41,707 nt of DNA from Actinomyces oris (GCF_001937445.1 NZ_MSKS01000033.1:1-41707), one strand, 5' to 3'; numbered from the stretch's first letter, positions 1 to 8,739 are shown. The notes: generated by a model from the letters alone, not told the origin. Program-made: numbers and translations.

Positions 1-101
1 CGGCTCGGTGAGGCCAATACGCTATCCCGCCGGTTGTCTGATGTCTGGTTCCGTCGTCGGGCGGGCTGTCACCTCAGTTGACGCCGCATCTGACACAGCA
101 T

Positions 102-131
102 CTGTCACCCGCGGTCGCGGCCCCGTAGAAT
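102..131 (+). promoter_or_regulatory. Possible thrC promoter
   Basis: A -35-like CTGTCA (102-107) and a good -10 TAGAAT (126-131) are 18 bp apart, about 55 bp upstream of the thrC start. The -35 matches TTGACA at four of six bases. The preceding 1-101 shows no gene. Confidence 0.4.
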
Positions 132-185
132 CGCACCGGATTCGCACGCGGCACCAGGTCATGCGACACGGCAAGAAGGCGGCAC

Positions 186-1622
186 ATGCAGCACACCCAG
201 TACATCTCCACCCGTGGCCAGATGGCGGCAGCGGGGTTCACGGACGTTCTTGTGGCGGGCCTGGCGCCCGACGGTGGCCTGGCGGTACCGAGCCGTCTGC
301 CAGCCCTGAGCCCCGAGCAGATCGAGGCCTGGAGGCCCTTGGGCTACGCCGACCTGGCCACGGAAGTCATCGGCCTGTTCGCCACCGACATTCCCCGGGA
401 GGATCTCGCCGAGCTGACCCGGGCCGCCTACGGAGCGGAGAGGTTCCCGCAGCCGGTCGTCCCTGTCACCGGGCTCGACGACGTCGCCGACGGCCTGACC
501 CTCGTGGGCCTGTCTGAGGGACCGACGATGGCCTTCAAGGACCTGGCCATGCAGTTCCTGGGGCAGGCGATTCCCTATGTCCTGGCCAGGCACGGCCAGG
601 TTCTCAATGTCCTGGGCGCCACCTCCGGAGACACCGGTTCGGCGGCCGAGCACGCCTTCAGGGGGCAGGAGGGCGTCAGCGTCTTTATGCTCTCGCCGGC
701 CGGCCGCATGAGCCCGGTGCAGCGTGCCCAGATGTACACGCTGCAGGACGCCAACATCCACAACATCGCGGTGCGCGGTGTCTTCGACGACTGCCAGGCG
801 CTGGTCAAGGCGCTGAGCAACGACGCGGGATTCAAGGCCGCCCATCACCTGGGCGCCGTCAACTCCATCAACATCGGCCGCATCGCCGCGCAGGCCGTTT
901 ACTACGTGTGGTCCTGGCTGCGGGTCACCGACGCGGTGGAGGAGGGGCGCCGCGCCGGCTACCGGGTCGATGTGTGCGTGCCCTCGGGCAACTTCGGCAA
1001 TATCTACGCCGGCTTCCTGGCCCGGTCCATGGGGGTGCCGATCCGTCGTCTCATGCTGGCCACCAATGAGAACAACGTGCTCGAGGAGTTCTTCACCACC
1101 GGCATCTACCGACCCCGTTCGGCACAGGACACTCTGGCCACCTCCAGCCCGTCGATGGACATCTCGAAGGCCTCCAACCTGGAGCGCTTTATCTGGGCGC
1201 TGCTGGGCCCCGAGGTCTTCGTGCAGCGCTGGGCGGAGCTGGAGACCACCGGCGCGCTTGACCTGCGCGATCAGCTCCCGCGCATGCGCGAGGAGTTCGG
1301 CTTCGTGGCAGGCACGTCCTCGCACGCCGACCGGCTGGAGGCCATCCGCACCGTCAAGGAGCGCTCCGGCCGGCTCATCGACCCGCACACGGCCGACGGC
1401 ATCACGGTTGCTCTGCGCATCATGGAGCCCGGTTTCCCCACGCTCGTCATGGAGACCGCCAAGGCCGCGAAGTTCCCGCAGACAGTGGCCGAGGCACTCG
1501 GGAGCGAGCCGGAGACTCCCGACGTCGTCGCTGATCTGCTCGCCCGGCCCCAGATGGTTGAGACGATCGACAATGAGGAGGCCCCCTTGCGCGCCCTGAT
1601 CGAGGAGCGTGCCCTGAGCTGA
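186..1622 (+). CDS. thrC: Threonine synthase
   Basis: Makes L-threonine from O-phospho-L-homoserine with pyridoxal phosphate, the last step of threonine synthesis, in the cytoplasm. The 478-residue protein opens with the family-typical QYISTRGQ segment. The PLP lysine is likely K118 in GPTMAFKDL, and the phosphate-binding GATSGDTGSAA loop and a CVPSGNFGNIYAG segment follow. Length fits the long bacterial class. The ATG at 186 follows a purine-rich AAGAAGG. A strong hairpin lies 34 bp after the stop, so the gene looks monocistronic. No other threonine genes are in the window. Confidence 0.95.
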   Translation: MQHTQYISTRGQMAAAGFTDVLVAGLAPDGGLAVPSRLPALSPEQIEAWRPLGYADLATEVIGLFATDIPREDLAELTRAAYGAERFPQPVVPVTGLDDVADGLTLVGLSEGPTMAFKDLAMQFLGQAIPYVLARHGQVLNVLGATSGDTGSAAEHAFRGQEGVSVFMLSPAGRMSPVQRAQMYTLQDANIHNIAVRGVFDDCQALVKALSNDAGFKAAHHLGAVNSINIGRIAAQAVYYVWSWLRVTDAVEEGRRAGYRVDVCVPSGNFGNIYAGFLARSMGVPIRRLMLATNENNVLEEFFTTGIYRPRSAQDTLATSSPSMDISKASNLERFIWALLGPEVFVQRWAELETTGALDLRDQLPRMREEFGFVAGTSSHADRLEAIRTVKERSGRLIDPHTADGITVALRIMEPGFPTLVMETAKAAKFPQTVAEALGSEPETPDVVADLLARPQMVETIDNEEAPLRALIEERALS

Positions 1623-1655
1623 TGACCAACGACCCGCGAGGGTTCTGACCCTTAC

Positions 1656-1689
1656 CGCGCCGCGCATCGCACCCACGATGCGCGGCGCG
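1656..1689 (+). terminator. Hairpin terminator after thrC
   Basis: Perfect 14-bp stem (1656-1669 with 1676-1689) and a 6-base loop, followed by TCCTTGTC. It separates thrC from the aminotransferase unit. Confidence 0.75.
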
Positions 1690-1734
1690 TCCTTGTCAGG
1701 CCCACACGCCGTCCCGACGACGAGCCGACGAGCG

Positions 1735-1750
1735 TGTTTCACGTGAAACA
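1735..1750. promoter_or_regulatory. parS site 1
   Basis: Perfect 16-bp palindrome TGTTTCACGTGAAACA, the chromosomal ParB-binding consensus. It lies between the thrC terminator and the aminotransferase start, 2.4 kb from the main array. Confidence 0.92.
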
Positions 1751-1790
1751 CCGCGGTTTACTCCTGCTCGCTCCGGCTGCTGAGCACCGC

Positions 1791-1823
1791 TGTGTCCGTG
1801 GCAGACTTAGGTCCACGGACACA
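1791..1823 (+). promoter_or_regulatory. Leader hairpin before the aminotransferase gene
   Basis: Perfect 11-bp inverted repeat (1791-1801 with 1813-1823; arm TGTGTCCGTGG) with an 11-base loop, ending 12 bp before the AAGGAAGGA ribosome-binding site. It could be an operator or an RNA leader hairpin. No T-tract follows. Confidence 0.5.
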
Positions 1824-1850
1824 TCAGTGGCGACCAAGGAAGGACCGCAG

Positions 1851-3164
1851 GTGAGTGAGAGCAGTAACCAGGTGAAGGGCAACCGACTTGACCCGTGGCT
1901 GGACAGCTACGCGGCACGAGCCCACGGTCTGCGTGCCTCGGAGACGCGGTCCCTGTTCGCCGTCGCCTCCCGTCCCGAGGTCGTCTCCCTGGCCGGTGGA
2001 ATGCCCAACCTCAAGGACCTCCCGCTGGAGCGCCTGGCCGAGGCCACCGCGCGGATGATCCGCAAGGACGGCGGCCAGGCGCTGCAGTACGGAAACGGTC
2101 AGGGACTGCCGCGGCTGCGCGAGCAGATCACCGAGGTCATGGCTCTGGAGGACATCAGAGCCGACCCGGAGGACGTCATCGTCACCACCGGCTCTCAGCA
2201 GGCCGTCGACATCGTCACCGAGCTCTTCGTCGACCCCGGTGACGTCGTCCTGACCGAGGCGCCCACCTACGTCGGCTCGCTGTCGATCTTCGCGACATAC
2301 CAGGCCGACGTGCAGCAGGTCCCCATTGATGCCGGGGGCGTCATCCCACAGGCCCTGGAGGAGACGATCGTCCGCCTCACGCGCGAGGGGCGCCGTATCA
2401 AGTTCTTCTACTGCCTCCCCAACTTCCACAACCCGGCCGGAGTGACGCTGACCGAGGAGCGCCGTCGGCAGGTCGTTGAAATCTGCCGACGCCACCACAT
2501 CCTCATCGTGGAGGACAATCCCTACGGTCTTCTGGGCTTCGAGGGGCAGACCTACACCGCGCTCAAGACCCTCGCACCCGACGACGTCGTCTACCTGGGC
2601 TCCTTCTCCAAGATCTTCGCTCCGGGATACCGCGTGGGCTGGGCGGTGGCCCCGCCGGCCGTACGGGAGAAGATGAAACTGGCCTCCGAGGCGGCGATCC
2701 TGTGCCCGTCGTCGGTGGGTCAGTTCTCGATCTCCATGTACCTGGAGCAGTTCGACTGGAAGCAGCAGATTGTGGACTTCCGGGCCATGTACCAGAAAAG
2801 GCGCGACGCCATGGTCTCGGCACTGGAGGAGTTCCTGCCCATGTGCCACTGGAACGTGCCCGACGGCGGCTTCTACGTGTGGGTCGGGCTTCCTGAGGGA
2901 CTCGACGCCAAGGACATGCTGCCGCGCGCGGTCACGAGCCTGGTCGCCTACGTCTCCGGGACGGCTTTCTACGCCGGCGGCAGGGCGGGGCAGGACCACC
3001 TGCGACTGTCCTTCTGCTATCCCGAGCCCGCCGAGATCCGTGAAGGGGTGCGCCGGCTCTCCGGCGTCGTGACCCGCGATCTCGAGCTGCTGAGCCTGTT
3101 CGGGCCCACCCACAGTCCCCATCCGTCCGAGGGCTTCCACGCGCCCGCACCCGACCAAATCTGA
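1851..3164 (+). CDS. PLP-dependent aminotransferase, class I/II (2-aminoadipate/MocR-like catalytic fold)
   Basis: A 437-residue fold-type I aminotransferase that moves an amino group between an amino acid and a 2-oxoacid; the substrate cannot be read from sequence. It has the small-domain entry SLAGGMPN, a LQYGNGQGLPRLREQI segment, the PNFHNPAG motif, VEDNPYG with the cofactor aspartate, and SFSKIFAPGYRVGW with the PLP lysine. The set resembles LysN/2-aminoadipate aminotransferases. The GTG at 1851 is chosen because AAGGAAGGA (1836-1844) precedes it by 6 bp; extending upstream would translate the parS site. The ddl start follows 8 bp after its stop, suggesting one transcript. Confidence 0.88.
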   Translation: MSESSNQVKGNRLDPWLDSYAARAHGLRASETRSLFAVASRPEVVSLAGGMPNLKDLPLERLAEATARMIRKDGGQALQYGNGQGLPRLREQITEVMALEDIRADPEDVIVTTGSQQAVDIVTELFVDPGDVVLTEAPTYVGSLSIFATYQADVQQVPIDAGGVIPQALEETIVRLTREGRRIKFFYCLPNFHNPAGVTLTEERRRQVVEICRRHHILIVEDNPYGLLGFEGQTYTALKTLAPDDVVYLGSFSKIFAPGYRVGWAVAPPAVREKMKLASEAAILCPSSVGQFSISMYLEQFDWKQQIVDFRAMYQKRRDAMVSALEEFLPMCHWNVPDGGFYVWVGLPEGLDAKDMLPRAVTSLVAYVSGTAFYAGGRAGQDHLRLSFCYPEPAEIREGVRRLSGVVTRDLELLSLFGPTHSPHPSEGFHAPAPDQI

Positions 3165-3172
3165 GGTTGACG

Positions 3173-4120
3173 ATGAACCAGTCTCCACTCCGTATCGCTG
3201 TTCTCGCCGGCGGATTGAGCCATGAGCGCGACATCTCCCTGCGCTCGGGGCATCGCGTCGCCCAGGTACTCAAGCACCTCGGGCACACCGTCCTCGTCCT
3301 GGACATCGACGCACGCACCATTGGATCGCTCAAGACCTTCGGGCCCGATGTCGTATGGCCCTTGGTTCACGGCGGCCCCGGGGAGGACGGGGGGCTTCAG
3401 AATGTCCTCATCTCGCTGGGACTGCCGTATGTCGGCACGCACTCGGACGGCTGCCAGAGGGCCTCCTTCAAACCGACAGCCAAGGCGAGCGTGCGCACCG
3501 GAGGAGTGATTACTCCTGACTCGTTAACGCTTCCACAGTCCTATTTCAGTCAGTTGGGGGCTCAGGAGGTTCTCACCGTCGTCGCAGGTCATCTGGGACT
3601 GCCGGTGGTGGTGAAGCCTCATCAGGGAGGCTCCGGGCTTGGCGTCTCCTACGCATCGACGGCGGACGAGCTGCGCTCCGCGATGGTGGCGTGCTTCGCC
3701 TACGACGAGCGCGCCCTCATCGAGCGTTACGTCGCCGGGACAGAGCTGGCGGTCTCCGTCGTCGATACAGGAGAGGGGCCACGTGCGCTTCCCCCCGTTG
3801 AGGTCGTCACCGATGGGCGGTACGACTTTGATGCGCGATACAACCCGGGCCGCTCAGAGTACTTCGTTCCGGCTCGACTGGATGACGCGGTGATAGAGAA
3901 GGTGAAGACCACGGCTGTCACGGTTCACACCACTCTCGGGCTGGGCAATCTTTCGCGCACCGACCTCATTCTCGATGACGAAGGAACGCCGTGGTTCATC
4001 GACGTCAACGTCATTCCCGGAATGACGGAGACGTCCCTGCTGCCCATTGCCGCCAATGCGGAGGGCTCCTTGGAAGAGCTGTATGACGCGTTGGTGCGAA
4101 ACCCGCTGGTTCATCCGTAA
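3173..4120 (+). CDS. ddl: D-alanine--D-alanine ligase family ATP-grasp protein
   Basis: Joins two D-alanines with ATP to make the dipeptide end of peptidoglycan precursors, in the cytoplasm. The 315-residue protein shows the N-terminal AVLAGGLSHERDISLRSG segment, VHGGPGEDGGLQNVL, the ATP-grasp lysine loop VVVKPHQGGSGLGV, and the metal/product-site segment FIDVNVIPGMTETSLLP. Its length is at the short end for Ddl. ATG 3173 is preceded by TGAGG at good spacing; a TTG six bases earlier is possible. It is the last gene before the parS block and ends in a strong terminator. Another ATP-grasp ligase role cannot be ruled out, as the genome may hold a second Ddl. Confidence 0.85.
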   Translation: MNQSPLRIAVLAGGLSHERDISLRSGHRVAQVLKHLGHTVLVLDIDARTIGSLKTFGPDVVWPLVHGGPGEDGGLQNVLISLGLPYVGTHSDGCQRASFKPTAKASVRTGGVITPDSLTLPQSYFSQLGAQEVLTVVAGHLGLPVVVKPHQGGSGLGVSYASTADELRSAMVACFAYDERALIERYVAGTELAVSVVDTGEGPRALPPVEVVTDGRYDFDARYNPGRSEYFVPARLDDAVIEKVKTTAVTVHTTLGLGNLSRTDLILDDEGTPWFIDVNVIPGMTETSLLPIAANAEGSLEELYDALVRNPLVHP

Positions 4121-4130
4121 CGTCGGCTCG

Positions 4131-4144
4131 GTTTCACGTGAAAC
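4131..4144. promoter_or_regulatory. parS site 2
   Basis: Perfect core GTTTCACGTGAAAC, 11 bp after the ddl stop. Its right end shares three bases with the ddl terminator stem. Confidence 0.92.
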
Positions 4145-4183
4145 GGTGGCTCCACTCATGTCGAGTGGAGTCACCGTTGTTTT
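4142..4183 (+). terminator. Rho-independent terminator after ddl
   Basis: 16-bp stem (4142-4157 with 4163-4178, one G-U pair), 5-base loop, then GTTTT. It is the left transcriptional border of the parS block. Confidence 0.88.
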
Positions 4184-4274
4184 CGGTCGGCGTTCCGCAG
4201 GGCCGTTGAACTGACATCACCATCAGCACCTTCTTCTCAACAACGCTCCATCACGAGTAACCGGAGGGCGTGCG

Positions 4275-4288
4275 GTTTCACGTGAAAC
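4275..4288. promoter_or_regulatory. parS site 3
   Basis: Perfect core with G and C flanks (16-bp palindrome GGTTTCACGTGAAACC), 144 bp from site 2. Confidence 0.92.
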
Positions 4289-4473
4289 CAGATGCGGTGT
4301 GGGTGCGTCATCGCCCTGGTGGGGAACGTGTGCCGCAGGGTCGTCGAGGCATGCCGCTTTCGGAACAGGGCAGGGGTTGGGGTCACTCGGACTTGCCTCG
4401 ATACCCCACCAGAACGATCTGTGTTGGCATCGCGCTCGGAAGACGGAGCATCGAGGCACACTGGATTCTCAGT

Positions 4474-4487
4474 GTTTCACGTGAAAC
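4474..4487. promoter_or_regulatory. parS site 4
   Basis: Perfect core GTTTCACGTGAAAC, flanked T/C, 199 bp from site 3. Confidence 0.92.
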
Positions 4488-4717
4488 CTACGTCTGAGCT
4501 TTCCGTGCCCCATGCCGATGGAAGGGACTCTACGGTTCCTTCGTTCGGTGAGCGGCGTGCTTCGAACACATGGCGCCGCCACCCTTGTTCATCTGCTTCG
4601 AGCTCGACGCATGGGAAACAATGATGCCCACCGCGTCACAGGTATGGACTCATTGGGCATATACGGGCGCCAGCCAATCGGGAGATGGAGCATACACACT
4701 CAATGCAGCACGTTCAT

Positions 4718-4731
4718 GTTTCACGTGAAAC
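4718..4731. promoter_or_regulatory. parS site 5
   Basis: Perfect core, flanked T/C, 244 bp from site 4. Confidence 0.92.
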
Positions 4732-5053
4732 CAGGCGTCGACCGCACCCACTGGCCGATTCAGCGTGTCTCAGCAACGTTCACTGGGCACGCACCCTTCT
4801 TCCATTCACCATCTCGTCGTGTCCAGTTGAGCGACCCGGGGAGGTCCGGAAGCATGGTGACGCCTCTGACGTGGCCAGCATTCCGATGACGAGGTCCATG
4901 CGGTTGCTGCGAGGACACAGGAGAGGGCGGGCTCAGGAGAGCCGGACACGAATCGGACCTCACTATCAGCACTGGGTAATGCCACCGGCGAGGTCGACGC
5001 ACGGATAATGGGATACGCGCTGCCACTCACCAAAGACCGATAGTGCATCTCTT

Positions 5054-5067
5054 GTTTCACGTGAAAC
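5054..5067. promoter_or_regulatory. parS site 6
   Basis: Perfect core, flanked T/C, 336 bp from site 5. The 35 bp to its right weakly resemble those right of site 5 (shared CGTCGAC and CGATTC), possibly an old duplication. Confidence 0.92.
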
Positions 5068-5667
5068 CTGCCGTCGACTACAGCTTCACTCGATTCCTGC
5101 CCGTACAGACATGGGCCTCATGACGGGAGAGGGGACCCGGTGCCAACCGGGAGAGCGGCGCCTATCCGTGTATGAACCGGGTCAGCCTGACACCCACCGG
5201 TTCTCATATGGGAGCACTCCTCCCCAGAGCGGGGGGAACTCCGAGTCTGCGGGCGCCGTCACCTCGGATCGGCTTCGGATGGAACATGCTCACGCCCATT
5301 CCAGCCCCGGCTCTGCCCCCGAGCGCTACCCGCCGTACCGAGTCCGAGTGGCGCGTTGCTAGCGGTTGATGACTGTTGCCGTCCTCTGTCCCTCCTGCCC
5401 TGATAGCGGGCAGTCGAACCAAAGATGATTCCCTTCCTGAGCAGTTGGGGAAGGGCTTCGAAGGGCCCGCCGCTTCCTGTACCTGCTCATGAAGCCCGGC
5501 GTATGGCTCAACAACGATGGCAACTAGCATCTGCGGTGTCCACTCCACCTCTCCCACGCGTACGGTCGATCGGCATGCCCGCGGCCCCCCTATTTCCCTC
5601 TGCGCCATTCACCGCAGGCGTCTCACACCGGAACGCTCCGGCTACCACCTACGCTGTTCATCTCGCG

Positions 5668-5681
5668 GTTTCACGTGAAAC
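5668..5681. promoter_or_regulatory. parS site 7
   Basis: Perfect core, flanked G/A, 614 bp from site 6. First of five sites at about 391-bp spacing. Confidence 0.92.
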
Positions 5682-6059
5682 ATACTCCGAGTCATCGCGT
5701 TGGTATGGCGACAGCACAGACGAGATCCCGCTGTCCCGTCCGCGCGGTCAACCTCAAGCGCCGCTGCGCAGGCGCCGTATTCCCAAACCGAATGCGGGAA
5801 TCCAGCAACCTACTGCACGGCTCCGTGCCGAGTGACGACACTCAACGCATGAGATCAGGTGCACTACGGACTTCTGTTCTTCGCGTCAGAGCGTGCATGA
5901 GATCCCACATCGTATTCATCGCTCGACAGAGGACCGGTAGCTCCCCAGGGAAGGGGCCAGAGCATCCCGTCCCGCAAGCCACTATGAACCCCAGACGCAT
6001 TGACGTGACTTCCACCGACCGAATCAGTACGAGAACGGTCCTTCGGCGACTCGCTGCTG

Positions 6060-6073
6060 GTTTCACGTGAAAC
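6060..6073. promoter_or_regulatory. parS site 8
   Basis: Perfect core with G/C flanks, 392 bp from site 7. Opens duplicated unit A. Confidence 0.92.
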
Positions 6074-6450
6074 CGGCCCACAGCCCCCAGGAAGTGCACA
6101 CCATGCCTGCCCCTTCAGTCCGGCGGTGCACGTCGCGACTATCGGATTCGCTGTGCTTCTCCAATGCACGGCACTCGATCCGCCTTCGCCAAAGCAGGCG
6201 CATGTACCACGTACATCGGCCTCGGCAGCACGCCATCCATCCCATCGGACACGACGTACTCGACGGCCGACCTCCAGTATCCACATGGCAGTGGCGTCCA
6301 GCTCGTCCTCACGTGCTACAGCACATGACGGGTCTACCTCCGGAAAGGAGAGTCCATCAACGTTCATCCGGCAACCTGAAGACACGGGCTCAGTGCTCAG
6401 TTCTGTCTGCAGAGACTTGTGGAGCACTCCCGGCGGAACCTTCGCCATTG
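6060..6450. repeat. parS-containing tandem unit A
   Basis: 391-bp segment that aligns along its whole length with 6451-6838. Clear shared blocks include ATCGGATT near 6140, CTTCTCCAA near 6158, a TCCTCACG block near 6306 and TCTGCAGAG near 6408. By eye the two copies are roughly two-thirds identical, with few indels. Confidence 0.8.
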
Positions 6451-6464
6451 GTTTCACGTGAAAC
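6451..6464. promoter_or_regulatory. parS site 9
   Basis: Perfect core with G/C flanks, 391 bp from site 8. Opens duplicated unit B. Confidence 0.92.
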
Positions 6465-6838
6465 CAGCCCCGGCCCCGAGAAACGACTGCCATGCCGCCC
6501 ACTCCAGTCAGGCGGCGCACGTTGACACGATCGGATTTGCCGAGCTTCTCCAACAGACGGCACGCGATCTGCCCCGCCCAAAGCAGATGTATCTGCCACG
6601 TTCTTCCGCGGCAGCAGTAGGTCGCATCCCGTCGGGCACGATGTATTCAACGGGAGACCGCTACCGGGCACTGGGAGGCGGCATCAAGTTGCTCCTCACG
6701 GGCTACGGCATACGCCCTACCTGTCTCCGAGGAGGGAGAGGCCATCGCGTCTCATCCAGCAACTTAGAGCCACGGCATCAGTTCTCGGTTACGTCTGCAG
6801 AGTCTTATGGAACCTATCCGACAGACGCTTCACCTTTG
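6451..6838. repeat. parS-containing tandem unit B
   Basis: 388-bp diverged copy of unit A in the same orientation, with parS at the same place. Neither copy keeps an open frame with a start signal, so the shared sequence is not explained by a gene. Confidence 0.8.
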
Positions 6839-6852
6839 GTTTCACGTGAAAC
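6839..6852. promoter_or_regulatory. parS site 10
   Basis: Perfect core with G/C flanks, 388 bp from site 9. Confidence 0.92.
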
Positions 6853-7232
6853 CTGCTCACGAGCATGATGTTGGCATCACGGCAACGCCACCATCACCCT
6901 GCAGCCTTCGCTGCCAGGAAAGGTCGGCACGGTGCACCCCTTGTCTGTGCCCGGCATGCCCGATACAACTGTGAGTACCCAGTAACCTCACGCATATCGC
7001 AGCACTGCGCCACTATACTGAACGCCGGTATTACGGCGTGCTCTGGGCGCCAACCAATGCAGTACAGACAACATGAGCGACCCGAACACATCTCACTGCT
7101 GAAGTGAGAACCAGTGCCTCCCCCGGGGAAGGGTCTGAGACGGCATCACCGACCACTCATCGGCGACGTTCGCACGCACCACGTTCGCTAGAAGACCCTC
7201 AACGAAATCCACTCTCCATCGACACTCTTCTG

Positions 7233-7246
7233 GTTTCACGTGAAAC
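7233..7246. promoter_or_regulatory. parS site 11
   Basis: Perfect core inside the 20-bp palindrome CTGGTTTCACGTGAAACCAG (7230-7249), 394 bp from site 10. Confidence 0.92.
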
Positions 7247-7465
7247 CAGCAGTCATCGGGTTATTGTCATGAGGCGCCTCGCGCTCTTTGATCCGCTGCT
7301 CGTAGCAGCCGGAATCATCGGCGCTGTGTTCTCCTCCTCAATCGTGGGTCATGCCGAGAAGCAGGCGTTCTCCGACTACCAACCTGTCTACCCACGACAG
7401 TGTCAGCGATACCCACACACGACGTCACCCCTACCCCAGAAGGAGGGGAAGGATCTCCACCCTCC

Positions 7466-7479
7466 GTTTCACGTGAAAC
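7466..7479. promoter_or_regulatory. parS site 12
   Basis: Perfect core, flanked C/T, 233 bp from site 11. Confidence 0.92.
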
Positions 7480-7867
7480 TATGGGGATCTCCAATCCTTC
7501 CCGTCGATGCCGGGCTCGACGGGCCACGGCTGTCAACGATGCGTACGCTCGTGACGGCGTGCTCAGCATTTCAGGACCCAACGCCCCCGCTCTTCAGGCG
7601 CTGCCGAGGTGTACGGAGACCGTATCTGGCTAGGGATGCAACATCCCACGTCGGTTCTGAACGGCCTGGCAACAACTCTGACGAGCACTCATTCGTACAG
7701 CCTCATCCGACCGCCACCGTACAACGCCTCACGGGACCGTTGGGGCTCTGTTCCTTCCAGTATGCGCTCCTCCATTACCGCCTCGGAAGCACGTCGACCA
7801 ACATCAGCTACGCCTCACTACGGTCACACGACACAGTTTCCGCGGCAGCCCAACAACCACTTCCCGT

Positions 7868-7881
7868 GTTTCACGTGAAAC
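7868..7881. promoter_or_regulatory. parS site 13
   Basis: Perfect core, flanked T/C, 402 bp from site 12. Confidence 0.92.
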
Positions 7882-8063
7882 CTCGGGAGTCCCAGCGCCT
7901 GTCTGTTTCTGATCTCCTCACTTCTGAGACTCTGCTCGGGTAGGAGCGTGGGATGGTTGTTCACTATCTCGAGGTGAGCCAACAAAAGCATCTGACGAAG
8001 CATCGGCGTTCATGGAGCCAACATCACCCCCACTTCCACGCCGCGAACCAAAGGCGGCCGGAG

Positions 8064-8077
8064 GTTTCACGTGAAAC
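8064..8077. promoter_or_regulatory. parS site 14
   Basis: Perfect core with G/C flanks, 196 bp from site 13, close to half the 391-bp interval. Confidence 0.92.
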
Positions 8078-8515
8078 CGAAGGTCGCATTCCAACGATGC
8101 TCCCTTCTCACTTTGACGGCGGAACCGTGACGGTCAGCGCTGCAGACACCGAGCCATGTACCTGATCGACCCTGTGGGGTCACGGAGGCGAGGCCAGGCG
8201 TTCTCAACCTGGGTCCGGCCGCTTTCCTCTGCTTGGCCTCTCCAGCACCCAAGCACCGGCCCGAAGTCAAGGGTCCACGCCGTCACCGAACCGCCTCCCT
8301 GGGGCCAACCCGCTCCCCGAAGTGAGGGACGCACTGGTCAGGACTCGTACGTACTTCATGACAGTCCCAGGCAACGCCCCAACCACCGTCTCAGCTGTCA
8401 CGGCACTCGAAGTACCCAGAAGTCATGACGCAGCACAACATTCCCTCCTCAGCGCCGCAGACCGTTCTCCGTCGTCCACATGCCTCAACAATGACGTACA
8501 ACCCAGTGTCCACGT

Positions 8516-8529
8516 GTTTCACGTGAAAC
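8516..8529. promoter_or_regulatory. parS site 15
   Basis: Perfect core, flanked T/C, 452 bp from site 14. Confidence 0.92.
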
Positions 8530-8605
8530 CTGGGCTGTCCCATTCAAGTGCCACCCGCGACACCTTTCAGTTCATCACGCATCATGGGACAACCAAAGAG
8601 CGCGG

Positions 8606-8627
8606 CCGTGTTTCACGTGAAACACGG
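8606..8627. promoter_or_regulatory. parS site 16 in a 22-bp palindrome
   Basis: The core at 8610-8623 sits in a perfect 22-bp palindrome with outer arms CCGT and ACGG, the longest in the set. It is 94 bp from site 15 and beside the parB terminator. Confidence 0.92.
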
Positions 8628-8680
8628 TGTGGACACCCGTAGCGCTCGGCCGAGTACCCACCCCATGTCGGCAGAGACAC

Positions 8681-8717
8681 CGGTGGGGCCGAGACACTGA
8701 GTGTCTCGGCCCCACCG
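8681..8717 (-). terminator. Hairpin terminator after parB
   Basis: Perfect 17-bp stem (8681-8697 with 8701-8717) and a 3-base loop, 23 bp past the parB stop. There is no T-tract on the - strand, which is common in actinobacteria. It is the right border of the parS block. Confidence 0.82.
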
Positions 8718-8739
8718 TGAATCGCACGATCAGAGCAGG

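Larger units (their letters stand above)
4184..8680. other. Gene-free parS array region (candidate centromere)
   Basis: About 4.5 kb without a credible protein gene. Open frames here lack ribosome-binding sites and recognisable domains, and they run straight through parS as VSRET or FHVK. Sampled lines count about 58-62% G+C, against about 70% in a sampled line of gyrB. The block holds 14 perfect parS cores, with one more just left of it, and one clear tandem duplication. Both neighbouring units point into it and both end in hairpins. I infer a ParB loading and spreading platform. Confidence 0.8.

Noticed and set aside
159-1751. Long frame opposite thrC
   Set aside because: Antisense shadow of thrC that ends at a parS site; no family features.
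6060-6838. Tandem insertion sequences or duplicated genes
   Set aside because: The two units have no transposase, no terminal inverted repeats and no shared open frame.
7104-7943. Open frame of about 280 codons in the parS block
   Set aside because: No ribosome-binding site or domain, reads through three parS sites as VSRET/FHVK, and the amino-acid make-up is that of random DNA.
4131-8623. CRISPR array
   Set aside because: The repeated unit is a 14-16-bp perfect palindrome at intervals of 94-614 bp, with no constant repeat of 24-40 bp and no cas genes; it is parS.
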